This document shows positions 27,157-36,187 of a stretch of 64,000 nt of DNA, piece after piece. The DNA comes from Stappia indica (GTDB taxonomy: Bacteria > Pseudomonadota > Alphaproteobacteria > Rhizobiales > Stappiaceae). The DNA is taken from NCBI RefSeq assembly GCF_020177335.1, contig NZ_JAIVMG010000003.1, forward strand, positions 310,001 to 374,000. Direction: 5' to 3'. Position 1 is the stretch's first letter, and every line of letters begins with the position of its first letter. The position numbers were made by a program, and so were the translations under genes. Under the pieces are notes generated by a model. The model saw nothing but the letters and a program-made list of their open reading frames with translations. It ran no database searches and was not told the DNA's origin.

Positions 27157-28020
27157 ATGTCGCTCAAGGGAAAGACGCTGTTCATCACCGGGGCCTCGCG
27201 GGGCATTGGCAAGGCGATTGCGCTGCGCGCCGCGCGCGATGGCGCCAATATCGCCATTGCAGCCAAGACGGCGGAGCCGCATCCGAAGCTGGAAGGAACG
27301 ATCTTCACCGCGGCCGAGGAGATCGAGGCGGCCGGTGGCAAGGCTCTGCCGCTGATCGTCGATGTGCGCGAGGAGGCGCAGGTCAAGGAGGCCATCGACA
27401 AGGCGGCGGAAACCTTCGGCGGGCTCGACATTCTCGTCAACAATGCCAGCGCGATCCAGTTGACCCCGCTCGCGGCGACCGACATGAAGCGGTTCGATCT
27501 GATGCATCAGATCAACACCCGGGGCACTCTGGTCTGCTGCAAGCATGCGCTCGATCATCTCGCCCGTGCGGACAATCCGCATATCCTGATGCTGTCGCCG
27601 CCGCTCGACATGCAGGAAAAGTGGTTCGCCCCGTTCACCCCCTATGCCATTGCCAAATACGGCATGAGCCTGGCGGTGCTGGGACTGGCCGGGGAGTTGC
27701 GGCCCAAGGGGATCGGCGTCAACGCCCTGTGGCCGCGCACCACCATCGCCACGGCGGCGGTGCGCAACCTGATCGGCGGGGACGATATGGTGAGCAAGAG
27801 CCGCACGCCGGAGATTCTCGCCGATGCCGCCTATGAGATCTTCACCAGCCCGGCGAAATCCTTCAGTGGCAATTTCCTGATCGACGACACGTTCCTCACC
27901 GCGCGGGGCGTGACCGATTTCGACCGCTACCGCGTCGATCCTGCGCAGCCGCTGATGCCGGACTTCTTCGTGCCGGATGACAGCGAGCCTCCCGTCGGGC
28001 TTGGCCCGGCAAAAGGATAA
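27157..28020 (+). CDS. SDR family oxidoreductase (HSDL2-like)
   Basis: A 287-residue short-chain dehydrogenase. TLFITGASRGIGKAIALRAA is the NAD(P)-binding motif, DILVNNASAIQLTP the structural NNAS motif, and YAIAKYGMS the catalytic Tyr-x3-Lys. PHILMLSPPLDMQEKWFAPFTPY and FSGNFLIDDTFLTARGVTDFDRY are typical of the HSDL2-like group acting with acyl-CoA enzymes. ATG 27157 follows a GGGAGGGCGG ribosome site. The last seven residues and the stop codon lie inside the first unit of a 29-bp tandem repeat that starts at 27997. Confidence 0.9.
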   Translation: MSLKGKTLFITGASRGIGKAIALRAARDGANIAIAAKTAEPHPKLEGTIFTAAEEIEAAGGKALPLIVDVREEAQVKEAIDKAAETFGGLDILVNNASAIQLTPLAATDMKRFDLMHQINTRGTLVCCKHALDHLARADNPHILMLSPPLDMQEKWFAPFTPYAIAKYGMSLAVLGLAGELRPKGIGVNALWPRTTIATAAVRNLIGGDDMVSKSRTPEILADAAYEIFTSPAKSFSGNFLIDDTFLTARGVTDFDRYRVDPAQPLMPDFFVPDDSEPPVGLGPAKG

Positions 28021-28083
28021 TGCACGGGCTCGGCCCGGCAAAGGTGTGATGCCCGGGCTTGGCCCGGCAAAGGGGTGATGTTC
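27997..28083 (+). repeat. 29-bp tandem repeat, three full units and a partial fourth
   Basis: Units start at 27997, 28026 and 28055, each GGGCTTGGCCCGGCAAAG plus a variable TGATG-containing end; a partial fourth unit begins at 28084. Each unit carries the small inverted repeat CGGGCTTGGCCCG. The first unit overlaps the 3' end of the SDR gene and encodes its last residues GLGPAKG and the stop. There are no spacers, so it is not a CRISPR. Confidence 0.9.
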
Positions 28084-28143
28084 GGGCCTGCCTGGACGAG
28101 GCCGGTTGCCTTTGGAAGGGCATGAGAAGCGCGAAGGGTTGAG

Positions 28144-28266
28144 CTACCAGCCCTTCGCGCGCCAGAACAGCGCCCCGACGACGGCGGCGAGGCAGATTGC
28201 GAAGGCGATGGCCCGGGCGACGGGAAACCGCTCTTCGCGATGATGTCTGCGATGGCGTTGCCGCAT
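28144..28266 (-). CDS. Small single-helix membrane protein downstream of the DnaJ-like gene
   Basis: A 40-residue reading frame ([14 protein letters not shown]...) whose first 15 residues are rich in Arg and His and whose remainder is one hydrophobic helix ([20 protein letters not shown]), ending RAKGW. ATG 28266 lies 19 bp after the stop of the DnaJ-like gene on the same strand. I cannot name a family. Support comes from operon-like spacing and a plausible inner-membrane topology with positive N-terminus. Confidence 0.5.
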   Translation of the reverse strand: MRQRHRRHHREERFPVARAIAFAICLAAVVGALFWRAKGW

Positions 28267-28285
28267 CGAGGGATCGCCTTTCAGC

Positions 28286-29263
28286 TTAGTCGAACTCCGG
28301 CCCACGTGCGCGATAGGGCCGCAGTTCCTGCCATGCGCGCATCAGGGTTTCCAGCTCCTCATCCGGCTCGTCCGGCAAGGTGATGCGCAGGGTGATCAGG
28401 AGGTCGCCGCGCCCGCCCTGTTTGTTGGGCAGGCCCTTGCCCTTCAGCCGCATGGTTTTGCCGCTGTTGGCGTTCGGGGCGATGGTCAGGTTGATGGCGC
28501 CATCCAGCGTGGGAACGCGCACCTTCCCGCCAAGCACCGCTTCGTAGAGCGTCAGCGGCAGGTCGAGCCTGAGATCGTCGTCGCTCGGCGTGAACAGCGC
28601 ATGGCGGGCCACTCGAATTTCGACGATGGCATCGCCGGTCGCCCCGCCATAATCGCCCGGGTGTCCCTGGCCGCGCAGGCGGATCTTCTCGCCATCGACC
28701 GTGCCGGCCGGCACGGAGACGTCCAGCGTCTTGCCGCTGGGCAGGGTCACCCGCGCCTTGCCGTCATGAACGAGCTGTTCGAGGGTGACGCGGGCGATGA
28801 CATGAGCATCGGCGCCCCGTTTCGGCACGGGTCCTCGCGCGCCAGCACCAGCGCCAGCGCCAGGACCCCGGCCCCCGGCCGTGCGGGCTCGTCCGCCGAA
28901 CCCGCCGAGAATATCGTTCAGGATATCATCGAAGCCACCGCCGCCGGGTGCGCCCTGGCGAAAGCCGCCGCGCGGGCCGCCGGCGTTGCGGAACAGATCG
29001 CTGTCGGCAAACCCGTCGAAGCCATGGGCCTGGAAGCGCGGCTTGCCCTCGGCGTCGATCTCGCCGCGATCGAACTGGCCCCGCTTCTCCTTGTCGCCAA
29101 GGATTTCATAGGCCTGGTTTGCCTCCGCAAAGCGCTCTTGCGCCTTGGGGTCTCCGGCATTCTGGTCCGGATGATAGGCTTTTGCGAGTTTACGAAAGGC
29201 TCGCTTGATGTCCGCCTCGCTCGCCGATTTATCGACGCCGAGAACGCTGTAGGGATCACGCAT
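28286..29263 (-). CDS. DnaJ-type co-chaperone without zinc finger (CbpA-like)
   Basis: A 325-residue type II J-protein that stimulates DnaK. The J domain (residues 1-67) has [19 protein letters not shown] with the essential HPD. A Gly/Phe/Ala-rich linker follows (about 85-145, with a GAGAGAGA run). The C-terminal substrate-binding domain holds [22 protein letters not shown] and [17 protein letters not shown]. The DnaJ zinc-finger CxxCxGxG repeats are absent, so this is CbpA-like rather than DnaJ. Confidence 0.92.
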   Translation of the reverse strand: MRDPYSVLGVDKSASEADIKRAFRKLAKAYHPDQNAGDPKAQERFAEANQAYEILGDKEKRGQFDRGEIDAEGKPRFQAHGFDGFADSDLFRNAGGPRGGFRQGAPGGGGFDDILNDILGGFGGRARTAGGRGPGAGAGAGARGPVPKRGADAHVIARVTLEQLVHDGKARVTLPSGKTLDVSVPAGTVDGEKIRLRGQGHPGDYGGATGDAIVEIRVARHALFTPSDDDLRLDLPLTLYEAVLGGKVRVPTLDGAINLTIAPNANSGKTMRLKGKGLPNKQGGRGDLLITLRITLPDEPDEELETLMRAWQELRPYRARGPEFD

Positions 29264-29398
29264 CGCTCCGACCGCGTTTGCTTGGGGGTCTTAAGGGTAT
29301 ACACCTGCCAGGTGCTTGAGAGCCATATGGGAATTTTTAGGAATAAAATCCAGATCTCCCGCCCGGGGATTTCGCGGCAGATACCGCTCGCGCGAAGC

Positions 29399-29881
29399 TC
29401 AGGCGTCGCTGTCCGGCGCCGGGGACGTCTTCAGTTCGATCACCGCCCAGTCCTGCATGGCATCGCGGCAGGCAACGCCGTGATAGGCGCGCACGCCGCC
29501 AATGGTGTTGGCCGTTGTTTCGAAGCGGGAACAGCCGGTTCCGCCGGTGACCTTGTCCTGCACCAGGGACAGGATCGTGCCGGAATTTCCGGTGATCGGA
29601 TTGTTCCACGAGAGCGGCGGCGCGGTACGCTCGCCGTCGCTGGCCTCGGCGATGGTCCGGGCGATGATCACCCGGTCTTCCTGGCCGATATCGACATCCG
29701 CGGCATTTTGCTGGGCGTCGATGGAGCCTGTCAGGTCGAGCGGGACTTCGACATCGGCGCTGCCGACCGGCATGGAAACGCCGCTGCACGCGCTGGTAAG
29801 CAGGGCGCAGGAGATCAGCAGTGCAAGCTGTGGCTGGCGCAACCGGTCAAAAACGGTATATGTCGCTTGCTTGCACTGCAT
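29399..29881 (-). CDS. Surface lipoprotein, RT0821/Lpp0805-like
   Basis: A 160-residue lipoprotein. Its signal peptide has the hydrophobic core [13 protein letters not shown] and the lipobox LTSAC, so the mature chain starts at that Cys. The C-terminal half contains [18 protein letters not shown], the pattern of the RT0821/Lpp0805 surface-protein family (W-x-N-x-x-TGNSG), and several cysteines that may pair in the periplasm. ATG 29881 fits the lipoprotein signal; the frame is open further upstream without similarity. It is divergent from pdxH (78-bp gap). Function unknown. Confidence 0.75.
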   Translation of the reverse strand: MQCKQATYTVFDRLRQPQLALLISCALLTSACSGVSMPVGSADVEVPLDLTGSIDAQQNAADVDIGQEDRVIIARTIAEASDGERTAPPLSWNNPITGNSGTILSLVQDKVTGGTGCSRFETTANTIGGVRAYHGVACRDAMQDWAVIELKTSPAPDSDA

Positions 29882-29959
29882 CGGGCAACCGTCCCATACC
29901 TGAACTTCGGTGACCTGCCGCCCGGCTCGATTCGCACCGCTTCTGTGAACGGAGACACC

Positions 29960-30598
29960 ATGACGACGTCGAAACAGGATCAAACAGAAGCCTTAACAAA
30001 AGGTGACTTCGTTGAGGCAACGGAACCGTTTCAGCTTGTGTCTGAATGGTTTGCCGATGCGCAAGCCTCGGAACCGAACGATCCGAACGCAGGCGCCCTG
30101 GCGACGGTCGATCCCGATGGTCTGCCGAATGTGCGCATGGTGCTGGTGCGCGGCCTCGATGCGGGCGAGTTCGTCTTCTACACGAATTACGAAAGCGCCA
30201 AGGGGCGCGAGCTCTTGTCCGCCGGTAAGGCCGCCCTGGTCTTCCACTGGAAGTCGCTGCGCCGGCAGGTCCGGGTGCGCGGGCTGGTGGCGCCGGTCCC
30301 GGCGGAAGAGGCCGATGCCTATTACCAGTCGCGTCCGCGCGGCAGCCGCATCGGCGCTTGGGCCTCGCAGCAGTCGCGGCCACTGGAAAGCCGCTTTGCC
30401 CTTGAGAAGGAGGTGGCCCGCTTCACCGCCAGGTTCGGCATCGGCGAGATTCCCCGTCCCGAGCACTGGTCCGGGTTCCGGCTGACGCCGCTTGAAATCG
30501 AGTGCTGGCATGACCGGCCTTTCCGGCTGCATGACCGGGTGGTCTTTCGCCGCGAGGATGCCGCTGCACCCTGGCGCAAGCAGCGTCTTTACCCATGA
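29960..30598 (+). CDS. pdxH: Pyridoxamine 5'-phosphate oxidase
   Basis: Final step of vitamin B6 synthesis and salvage: oxidises pyridoxine/pyridoxamine phosphate to PLP using FMN. The 212-residue chain has [52 protein letters not shown] and [19 protein letters not shown], with the C-terminal WRKQRLYP ending that is nearly invariant. ATG 29960 has CGGAGA 5 nt upstream. It overlaps the start of the GNAT gene by 4 bp (ATGA). Confidence 0.96.
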   Translation: MTTSKQDQTEALTKGDFVEATEPFQLVSEWFADAQASEPNDPNAGALATVDPDGLPNVRMVLVRGLDAGEFVFYTNYESAKGRELLSAGKAALVFHWKSLRRQVRVRGLVAPVPAEEADAYYQSRPRGSRIGAWASQQSRPLESRFALEKEVARFTARFGIGEIPRPEHWSGFRLTPLEIECWHDRPFRLHDRVVFRREDAAAPWRKQRLYP

Positions 30599-31242
30599 GT
30601 GCGACAGGCGCGGGCGCGGACACGGAAGGCATGGCGAGCAGTGCCGCCATTCCGGAACTGACCACGGCGCGCCTGCGCCTGCGGGCGCACCGGATCGAGG
30701 ATTTCGAGGAATGCGCGGCGCTCTGGGCCGATCTGGCCGTGGTGCGCCACATCACCGGCGCGCCGTCGACCCGGGAGCAGTCCTGGAACCGGCTGCTGCG
30801 CTACGCCGGTCACTGGGCGCATCTGGGCTTTGGCTATTGGGCGATCGAGGAGCGGGCGACGGGCCTTTACGTCGGTGAGGCGGGGTTTGCCGATTACCAC
30901 CGCGATATCGTTCCCTCGCTGGAGGGCTGTGCCGAGATGGGCTGGCTGATCGCGCCGCGCTGGCAGGGGCGAGGCCTTGCCACCGAAGCGGTCAGCGCCA
31001 TGCTCGACTGGGGCGACCAGAACCTGCCGCGTGACACCATCGCCTGCATGATTGCGCCGGACAACACGCCATCGGTCCGGGTGGCCGGGCGGGTCGGCTT
31101 CATGCCCTGGACTGTGAGCCGCTATCTGGACGAGACGGTCCAGCTGTACCGCAGGCCGCGTTTGCAGCCTGATGGGCTGCCCCCTAAAGCAGCTTCTTCC
31201 AGCGGAAATACAGAAACGTCAGCAGCACCGAGCCCAGCATGA
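30595..31242 (+). CDS. GNAT family N-acetyltransferase (RimJ/RimL-like)
   Basis: A 215-residue acetyl-CoA-dependent enzyme. [20 protein letters not shown] is the RimJ/RimL-type start, [18 protein letters not shown] the acetyl-CoA loop with the RGxA core, and [16 protein letters not shown] the terminal motif. Translationally coupled to pdxH through an ATGA overlap. The last 25 residues are low complexity and lie over the 3' end of the convergent corA gene (59-bp overlap), so the true functional end may be earlier. Substrate unknown. Confidence 0.85.
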   Translation: MSATGAGADTEGMASSAAIPELTTARLRLRAHRIEDFEECAALWADLAVVRHITGAPSTREQSWNRLLRYAGHWAHLGFGYWAIEERATGLYVGEAGFADYHRDIVPSLEGCAEMGWLIAPRWQGRGLATEAVSAMLDWGDQNLPRDTIACMIAPDNTPSVRVAGRVGFMPWTVSRYLDETVQLYRRPRLQPDGLPPKAASSSGNTETSAAPSPA

Positions 31243-32164
31243 CGCCGAGCGAGAACGGGTAGCCGTAAAGCCACGACAGCTCCGGCATCTGGGTGAAGTT
31301 CATGCCGTAGATCGAGGCGATCAGGGTGGGCGGCATGAAGACCACGGCGAGAACGGAGAAGATCTTGATGATCTGGTTCTGTTCGAGATTGACCAGGCCG
31401 ACGGTGGCATCCAGCAGGAAGTTCAGTTTGGCATCGAGGGCGCTTGCGTGCTCGCGGACCGAACGGATGTCGCGGCCGAGCGCCTTGCAGATCGCCTTTT
31501 GCTGACTGGTAAGCTGCACGAGCCGGGCATGGGTGGTCAGGTAGATGAACAGCCGCTCCAGGGTCGCGCAAGCATCGTGCATGCGCGCCACGGTCAGGCC
31601 GATGCGGCCGATCTTCTGGATCGTGCCCTGATATTCGCTGCTCTTGCGGCTGTCGAGCCCGCCGCCGAACACCAGGTTCGAGACCTTGTCGAACTGCGCC
31701 GATGCCTCCTCGATCACGTCGGCGGCCCGATCCGCGACCGCGTCCAGAAGCACCAGCAGGGCATCGGCGCCGCTGCGCGCGTTGGCGTTTTCCCCCTGTA
31801 GCCGCCGGGCGGCGATGGCGATCGACGATGGCTCGCCGTGACGAATACTGACGAACCGCTCCTTGGTGACAACGAAGGTCATGGAGGAGGCGGTCGGATC
31901 GGGATCGCGCGAGACCATCGGCATCAAGGCGGTCATCACCAGCGCGTTGCCTTCCTGATAGAGCCGCTCGGAGGTTTCAATCGCCGCCATCTCGTCGCGG
32001 GTCGGCAGATCGACACCGATCCAGCTGGAAACGGCGGCCCGCTCTTCGGCGGTCGGCGCCGCCAGATCCACCCAGATTGCGTCTGGCGGCAGCTGATCGT
32101 CCGCGCCGAGAGATGTCTGGACGAGCCGGGTCGGCCTGCGGCAATAAGCTGTGATCATATGCAA
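31184..32164 (-). CDS. CorA family magnesium/divalent cation transporter
   Basis: A 326-residue channel subunit. The long cytoplasmic N-terminal region is helical; the two membrane helices lie at about residues 262-284 and 296-318. The signature YGMNFTQMPELSW loop (GMN motif) joins them and forms the pore entrance. WxxxxxPtxxE-like WVDLAAPTAEERAAVSSW begins the protein. It should assemble as a pentamer importing Mg2+ (or Co/Ni). A nearby in-frame ATG at 32158 is an alternative start. Confidence 0.92.
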   Translation of the reverse strand: MHMITAYCRRPTRLVQTSLGADDQLPPDAIWVDLAAPTAEERAAVSSWIGVDLPTRDEMAAIETSERLYQEGNALVMTALMPMVSRDPDPTASSMTFVVTKERFVSIRHGEPSSIAIAARRLQGENANARSGADALLVLLDAVADRAADVIEEASAQFDKVSNLVFGGGLDSRKSSEYQGTIQKIGRIGLTVARMHDACATLERLFIYLTTHARLVQLTSQQKAICKALGRDIRSVREHASALDAKLNFLLDATVGLVNLEQNQIIKIFSVLAVVFMPPTLIASIYGMNFTQMPELSWLYGYPFSLGVMLGSVLLTFLYFRWKKLL

Positions 32165-32519
32165 GAACCTCCTGATGCTCGCCTACAATGCTTTTGCGAC
32201 GATCATCTTACAGAACCGCCCGTCCGGCACCCTGAAAGGCGCCGGCGCGAAATGCGCGAGGGAGACGGAAAGGTATGGCCGGTATGCGAATGCCGCCGCA
32301 GCCCCTGAACTGCGCATGGGGCAGGGCGATGGGCCCGATTGGGTCGCGCGCCCGCAGAGGTCGGCGCTGGAATGTTGTTTGTCGGGAATAACTGGAGAGG
32401 CGCCGCCTACACGGGCCGTTTGCACCGGGAGCGGCGCTGGCTTGCCCCGGGTGCGAAAACCGAGCCGTTCTGAAGCAAGCGGGAAGCCGCGCCGGTGACG
32501 GTGCGGCTTCCGGGGCAGC
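32165..32519. other. corA upstream region
   Basis: A 355-bp gap without a supportable gene. It must contain the corA promoter (minus strand). No M-box magnesium riboswitch consensus was recognised. The hairpin at 32482-32511 belongs to the next gene. Confidence 0.4.
32482..32511 (-). terminator. Hairpin downstream of the 48-residue protein gene
   Basis: Perfect 9-bp stem GGAAGCCGC / GCGGCTTCC (32482-32490 with 32503-32511), 12-nt loop, 8 bp past the stop at 32520 in the minus direction. The U-tract is poor (CGCTTGCTTC). Confidence 0.5.
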
Positions 32520-32666
32520 CTATTTGGGGCGGCGCGTTGCGGGCTTGCCGACGCCCTTCTTGCAAAGGGCTGCGGCGGTCACGGCGTTGATGCCCACCGG
32601 CTTGTAAAGCTTGTCGAGGTCGGGGCGGGGGGGGGCTTGGGTGGCTTTGTCTGACTTCGCGCTCAT
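32520..32666 (-). CDS. Small basic protein of unknown function
   Basis: A 48-residue protein, MSAKSDKATQAPPRPDLDK..., with a proline-rich N-terminal part, then LYKPVGINAVTAAALCKKG and a basic tail GKPATRRPK. It reads like a small conserved rhizobial protein, but I cannot name a family. ATG 32666 gives the compact form; the frame extends to 32726. A hairpin follows the stop, which supports a real transcription unit. Confidence 0.55.
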   Translation of the reverse strand: MSAKSDKATQAPPRPDLDKLYKPVGINAVTAAALCKKGVGKPATRRPK

Positions 32667-33472
32667 GATCACGGTCCAGAAGCAAGGGGCGGTGAGCCGT
32701 GGACTCATTTCCTTCGGCTCGTGCACAGTTCGAATGCAATTTGGTCGAAACTAAGGATGGCGCCAACAAATGTCAGAAGGCCAGTCACATTCCTTATCGC
32801 CTTGTAACTTTTTGCGAGACTACATTGCCAGCTAGGCTCTTAGAGGCAGGTAGTTTTCCGCCACACGGGCGGCGCGCTGGAACTGAAATCCCGGTCGGCA
32901 AGGCGCTGGAGGAGGTTCTCCATCGGCGAGCAACGTCGCGGTGAGCGAATCGGATGGCCTCGTTGGAAGGCGCCGACATGCGGGAAGGGCGCGCCGCCGG
33001 CAGGTCTCCGGTTTCCCTCTCCTTCAGTGAGGGTGCTGCGGCAAGCCTTGCTCGAAATTCGAGCGCGCGCTAGGCGCAAAGAGGCAAGTTTCTTCAGTGG
33101 GTTATTTGAATATAGATGTAGACTTTTAAGCTGGCTTTGGCGCTGTCGGTGTCGCTACGAACCTTGGGAGCCTTGCCGAAATTTGGGTGGAGGCAGGCGG
33201 GGCGGACCGACGGTCGAGGCATCCGACGGGGCAGTCTTGGAAGTATCCGAAGGAGCCTGGGCAGACCAGAGCGGTATAGATACGCTACCCGCCGACCGTT
33301 GCGACAAGGCGGGTCGGGGGTAGACAAATCGGACAAGCGGAACGCACGGGCCGCCATGCGGAGTGCGACCTCGCGCCGGACGTTCCCGAAGTCAAGCACA
33401 CGGATATGTGATGTGCCAGGGCCGCGCTTTGCGTTCTCCGGAAGGGGGGCGGCTCCCTGTCGCCGCCACGCC
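32667..33472. other. 806-bp stretch without a recognisable gene
   Basis: Reading frames on both strands are short or atypical and carry no family signature. The base composition is uneven, with AT-richer patches near 32780-32870 and 33095-33130. It could hold a decayed gene, a species-specific small gene or only regulatory DNA. Nothing in it supports mobility: no transposase frame, no clear terminal repeats. Confidence 0.5.
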
Positions 33473-34459
33473 TCAGTTCGCAGGGGCGCCCGGTGGGACG
33501 GCGTCATCCCCCTGGTAGATCTCGCTAAGGTCCTCCGGCAGCTCCTCCAGCCGCGCGGGGTCGGTTCCCGAGCCCGGATCGGCATCCGCTTCGGCGTCCG
33601 GTTTGCTGGCGGGCATTGGCGGCGGCCCCTGCCTTCGCGGGGCCTCGCCCGGGGCGAGTAGTGGCAGATCCTCCGGTTCGACGTCATCGTCGACCGGTTC
33701 GAGCACGCCATAGGCTTCCAGTAAGGTGGCGTCGAGCCCGTCGAGGAAGGCGCGGATGCGCCGCGCATTGGCGCCCAGGTCATGGCGCCCGTAGCGGGAG
33801 GCGGAGCGGATATCGAGACGGGCGCCGACCGGGTCGGGCTGGATTCTCAACGCGATGTCGTCACGAAAGCCGAACAGCAGCGATTTCGCTTCGGCCTGGA
33901 ACCGGGTTGGCTCGTCCGGCAGCCCTGGTGGCAATTCCGCGGTGATGGTCCAGCCCATCCGCCCGGCAACGTTCAGCGCCGCCGCATGCAATTCGCCCGG
34001 CGCGATGCGGAACCGGCGCGAGACAAGGTCCGGATAGGCCTCGGCCTGCAGGGCGCCGGTTTCGAACGGGCGGAGTGCCCCTCCTGGAACGAGCGGGGGC
34101 AGGGCGGGCGGTGTCTCGATATCGGTGCTGACATCCGCGAGCAAGGGATGGCGCAGCAGCTCCACGCTTGCCCCGGCGACAGGAGCAAGGGCCACCGCTC
34201 CATAGAGCAGCGCGCGGCTGGCATCACGCCAGCCGCTGCCGCCATCGCGCCAAAGGTTGCTGAGGGCGATGCCCGCGCCGATGCAGGCGAAGGCGCCCAG
34301 CGAGAAACCGAGCGCCAGCAGAATGAACAGCTGCGGCGTGGTGATCAGCGCTGCGTGATGGGCAAGCGCTGCGATCACCAGCACAGGCACGCCCAGGCGT
34401 CCAACCTTGCGGCTGAGGATGGCGAGGCGCGAACTGCGGCGCGGGAGGACTTTATGCAT
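33473..34459 (-). CDS. DUF1499 family membrane protein
   Basis: A 328-residue protein. About three hydrophobic segments occur in the first 110 residues (VPVLVIAALAHHAALI, FILLALGFSLGAFACIGAGI, LLYGAVALAPVAG), followed by a DUF1499 domain (about 140-250) with SRRFRIAPGELHAAALNVAG, AEAKSLLFGFRDDIALRIQP and RSASRYGRHDLGANARRIRAF. The last 70 residues are acidic and Pro-rich. Function unknown. ATG 34459 is the likely start; an in-frame ATG at 34507 is possible and neither has a clear ribosome site. Confidence 0.8.
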   Translation of the reverse strand: MHKVLPRRSSRLAILSRKVGRLGVPVLVIAALAHHAALITTPQLFILLALGFSLGAFACIGAGIALSNLWRDGGSGWRDASRALLYGAVALAPVAGASVELLRHPLLADVSTDIETPPALPPLVPGGALRPFETGALQAEAYPDLVSRRFRIAPGELHAAALNVAGRMGWTITAELPPGLPDEPTRFQAEAKSLLFGFRDDIALRIQPDPVGARLDIRSASRYGRHDLGANARRIRAFLDGLDATLLEAYGVLEPVDDDVEPEDLPLLAPGEAPRRQGPPPMPASKPDAEADADPGSGTDPARLEELPEDLSEIYQGDDAVPPGAPAN

Positions 34460-34549
34460 GGCCGGGGTCAGCAATCCCGTTCGATAGACCGACCCCGGAC
34501 TTAGCATGTCGGTGGCGCAAAGCGAACACCCGCGCGGCGCGCACCAATG

Positions 34550-36187
34550 CTATTGTGGGAAGGAAAAGTCGGCGAATTGCTCGCGCAAGGTGGTCTTGCG
34601 GATCTTGCCCGTCGCCGTATGCGGGATCTCCTCCACGAAGATCACGGCATTCGGCACCCACCATTTCGCCACCCTGCCTTCGAAATAGGCGAGAATATCC
34701 GCCTCGCTTGGGCTGTGCCCCTCGCGCGGGACGATCACCAGAAGCGGCCGCTCGTCCCATTTCGGATGAGCGACGCCGATGACGGCGGCCTCCGCCACAT
34801 CCGGGTGATCGAGCGCCAGGTTTTCCAGGTCGATGGTGGAGATCCACTCGCCGCCGGACTTGATCACATCCTTGGCCCGGTCGGTGATCTGCATGTAGCC
34901 GTTTTCATCGATATGCGCGACATCGCCGGTATCGAAATAGCCTTCCGGATCGAGCAGGTCCGAACTGTCTTCCTTGTAATAGGCGGCGGAGACGGCGGGG
35001 CCGCGCACCTTGAGCCGGCCGAAGGTTCGCCCGTCCCAGGGGCGTTCGACGCCATCGTCGTCGGTGATCTTCATTTCCACCGTGAAGGGCGTGTGTCCCT
35101 GCTTTTCCTGAAGATCGAGCAGGGCCTCGCCGTCAAGATCGGCGACCTCCGGCTTGAGCGAGCAGGCGGTGCCGAGCGGGCTCATTTCCGTCATGCCCCA
35201 GGCATGGATCACCCGCACGTCATAGGTGGTCTCGAAGGCCTTGGTGATGGCCCGCGGGCAGGCCGAGCCGCCAATCACCACCCGTTCCAGATGGGGAAGC
35301 ATCTTGCCGGTTTTTTCCAGATACTGCAGCAAGGCCAGCCAAACGGTCGGCACGGCGGCGGTCAGGGTGACCTTTTCACTGTCGAGCAGCTCCCAGATCG
35401 CCTCGCCATCCATGCGCGGTCCCGGCAGGACCATCGCGGCCCCGGAAAGCGGGCAGGAAAACGCCAGCGACCAGCCATTGGCGTGAAACAGCGGCACCAC
35501 CGGCATCACCCGGTCGCGCGATGCAAGGCCCAGCATGTCTGGCACGGCGGCCGCCATGGCGTGCAGCACGTTGGAGCGGTGCGAATAGACGACACCCTTG
35601 GGGTTTCCGGTGGTGCCGGAGGTATAGCACATGCCCGCCGCCGCGTTTTCGTCGAGCGCCTTCCAGGCGAAATCATCGTCGGCCTCCGTCAGCCAGCTTT
35701 CATAGGCCACCACCGGCAAACCGGTCTCGGGCAGATGCGCGTCGTCGGTCAGGACGATGACCTGCTCGATCGTCGAAAGCTGTGGCCAGATCTTCTCGAC
35801 AATCGGCAGGAAGGTGAGGTCGACGAACAGCAGCCGGTCTTCGGCGTGGTTGATGATCCAGGCGATCTGATCGGGAAACAGGCGTGGGTTGATCGTATGA
35901 TAGATGGCGCCGATGCCCAGAAGCCCGTACCAGGTCTCCATGTGCCGCCAGGTGTTCCAGGCCAGGGTGGCAACCCGGTCGCCTTCCTTCACGCCATAGG
36001 CGTCGAGCCGCTTGGCCAGGCGCAGCGCGCGCTGGCGCATCTGCGCGTAAGTCGTGCGGTGGATCGGCCCCTCGACCGAACGGCTGACGATCTCCCGGCG
36101 TGGGTGGTTGCGCGCGGCATGGTCAAGAAGTCGGTTACAGGTCAGCGACCAGTCCTGCATCAGACCGGGCATGGCTGGGTTGGGCAT
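34550..36187 (-). CDS. Acyl-CoA synthetase (long/medium-chain fatty-acid-CoA ligase)
   Basis: A 545-residue AMP-forming ligase that activates fatty acids to CoA thioesters for degradation. The P-loop-like MCYTSGTTGNPKGVVYSHRS, the adenine motif HAWGMTEMSPLGT, EGYFDTGDVAHIDENGYM and the catalytic lysine in TATGKIRKTTLREQ are intact; GGEWISTIDLENLALDHP is the hinge region. ATG 36187 is chosen because AGGAGG is 8 nt upstream of it, whereas the earlier ATG at 36193 is only 2 nt from the same site. It could feed the acyl-CoA dehydrogenase operon at 24529. Confidence 0.93.
   Translation of the reverse strand: MPNPAMPGLMQDWSLTCNRLLDHAARNHPRREIVSRSVEGPIHRTTYAQMRQRALRLAKRLDAYGVKEGDRVATLAWNTWRHMETWYGLLGIGAIYHTINPRLFPDQIAWIINHAEDRLLFVDLTFLPIVEKIWPQLSTIEQVIVLTDDAHLPETGLPVVAYESWLTEADDDFAWKALDENAAAGMCYTSGTTGNPKGVVYSHRSNVLHAMAAAVPDMLGLASRDRVMPVVPLFHANGWSLAFSCPLSGAAMVLPGPRMDGEAIWELLDSEKVTLTAAVPTVWLALLQYLEKTGKMLPHLERVVIGGSACPRAITKAFETTYDVRVIHAWGMTEMSPLGTACSLKPEVADLDGEALLDLQEKQGHTPFTVEMKITDDDGVERPWDGRTFGRLKVRGPAVSAAYYKEDSSDLLDPEGYFDTGDVAHIDENGYMQITDRAKDVIKSGGEWISTIDLENLALDHPDVAEAAVIGVAHPKWDERPLLVIVPREGHSPSEADILAYFEGRVAKWWVPNAVIFVEEIPHTATGKIRKTTLREQFADFSFPQ

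Noticed and set aside
27997-28093. CRISPR array
   Set aside because: The 29-bp units are directly adjacent without spacers, begin inside a gene, and no cas gene is present.
32165-32519. Magnesium riboswitch before corA
   Set aside because: No M-box-like conserved structure was seen on the minus strand.
33094-33783. Open frames on both strands between 33027 and 33783
   Set aside because: They are Arg/Pro-rich, partly antisense to the DUF1499 gene and show no motif or ribosome site.
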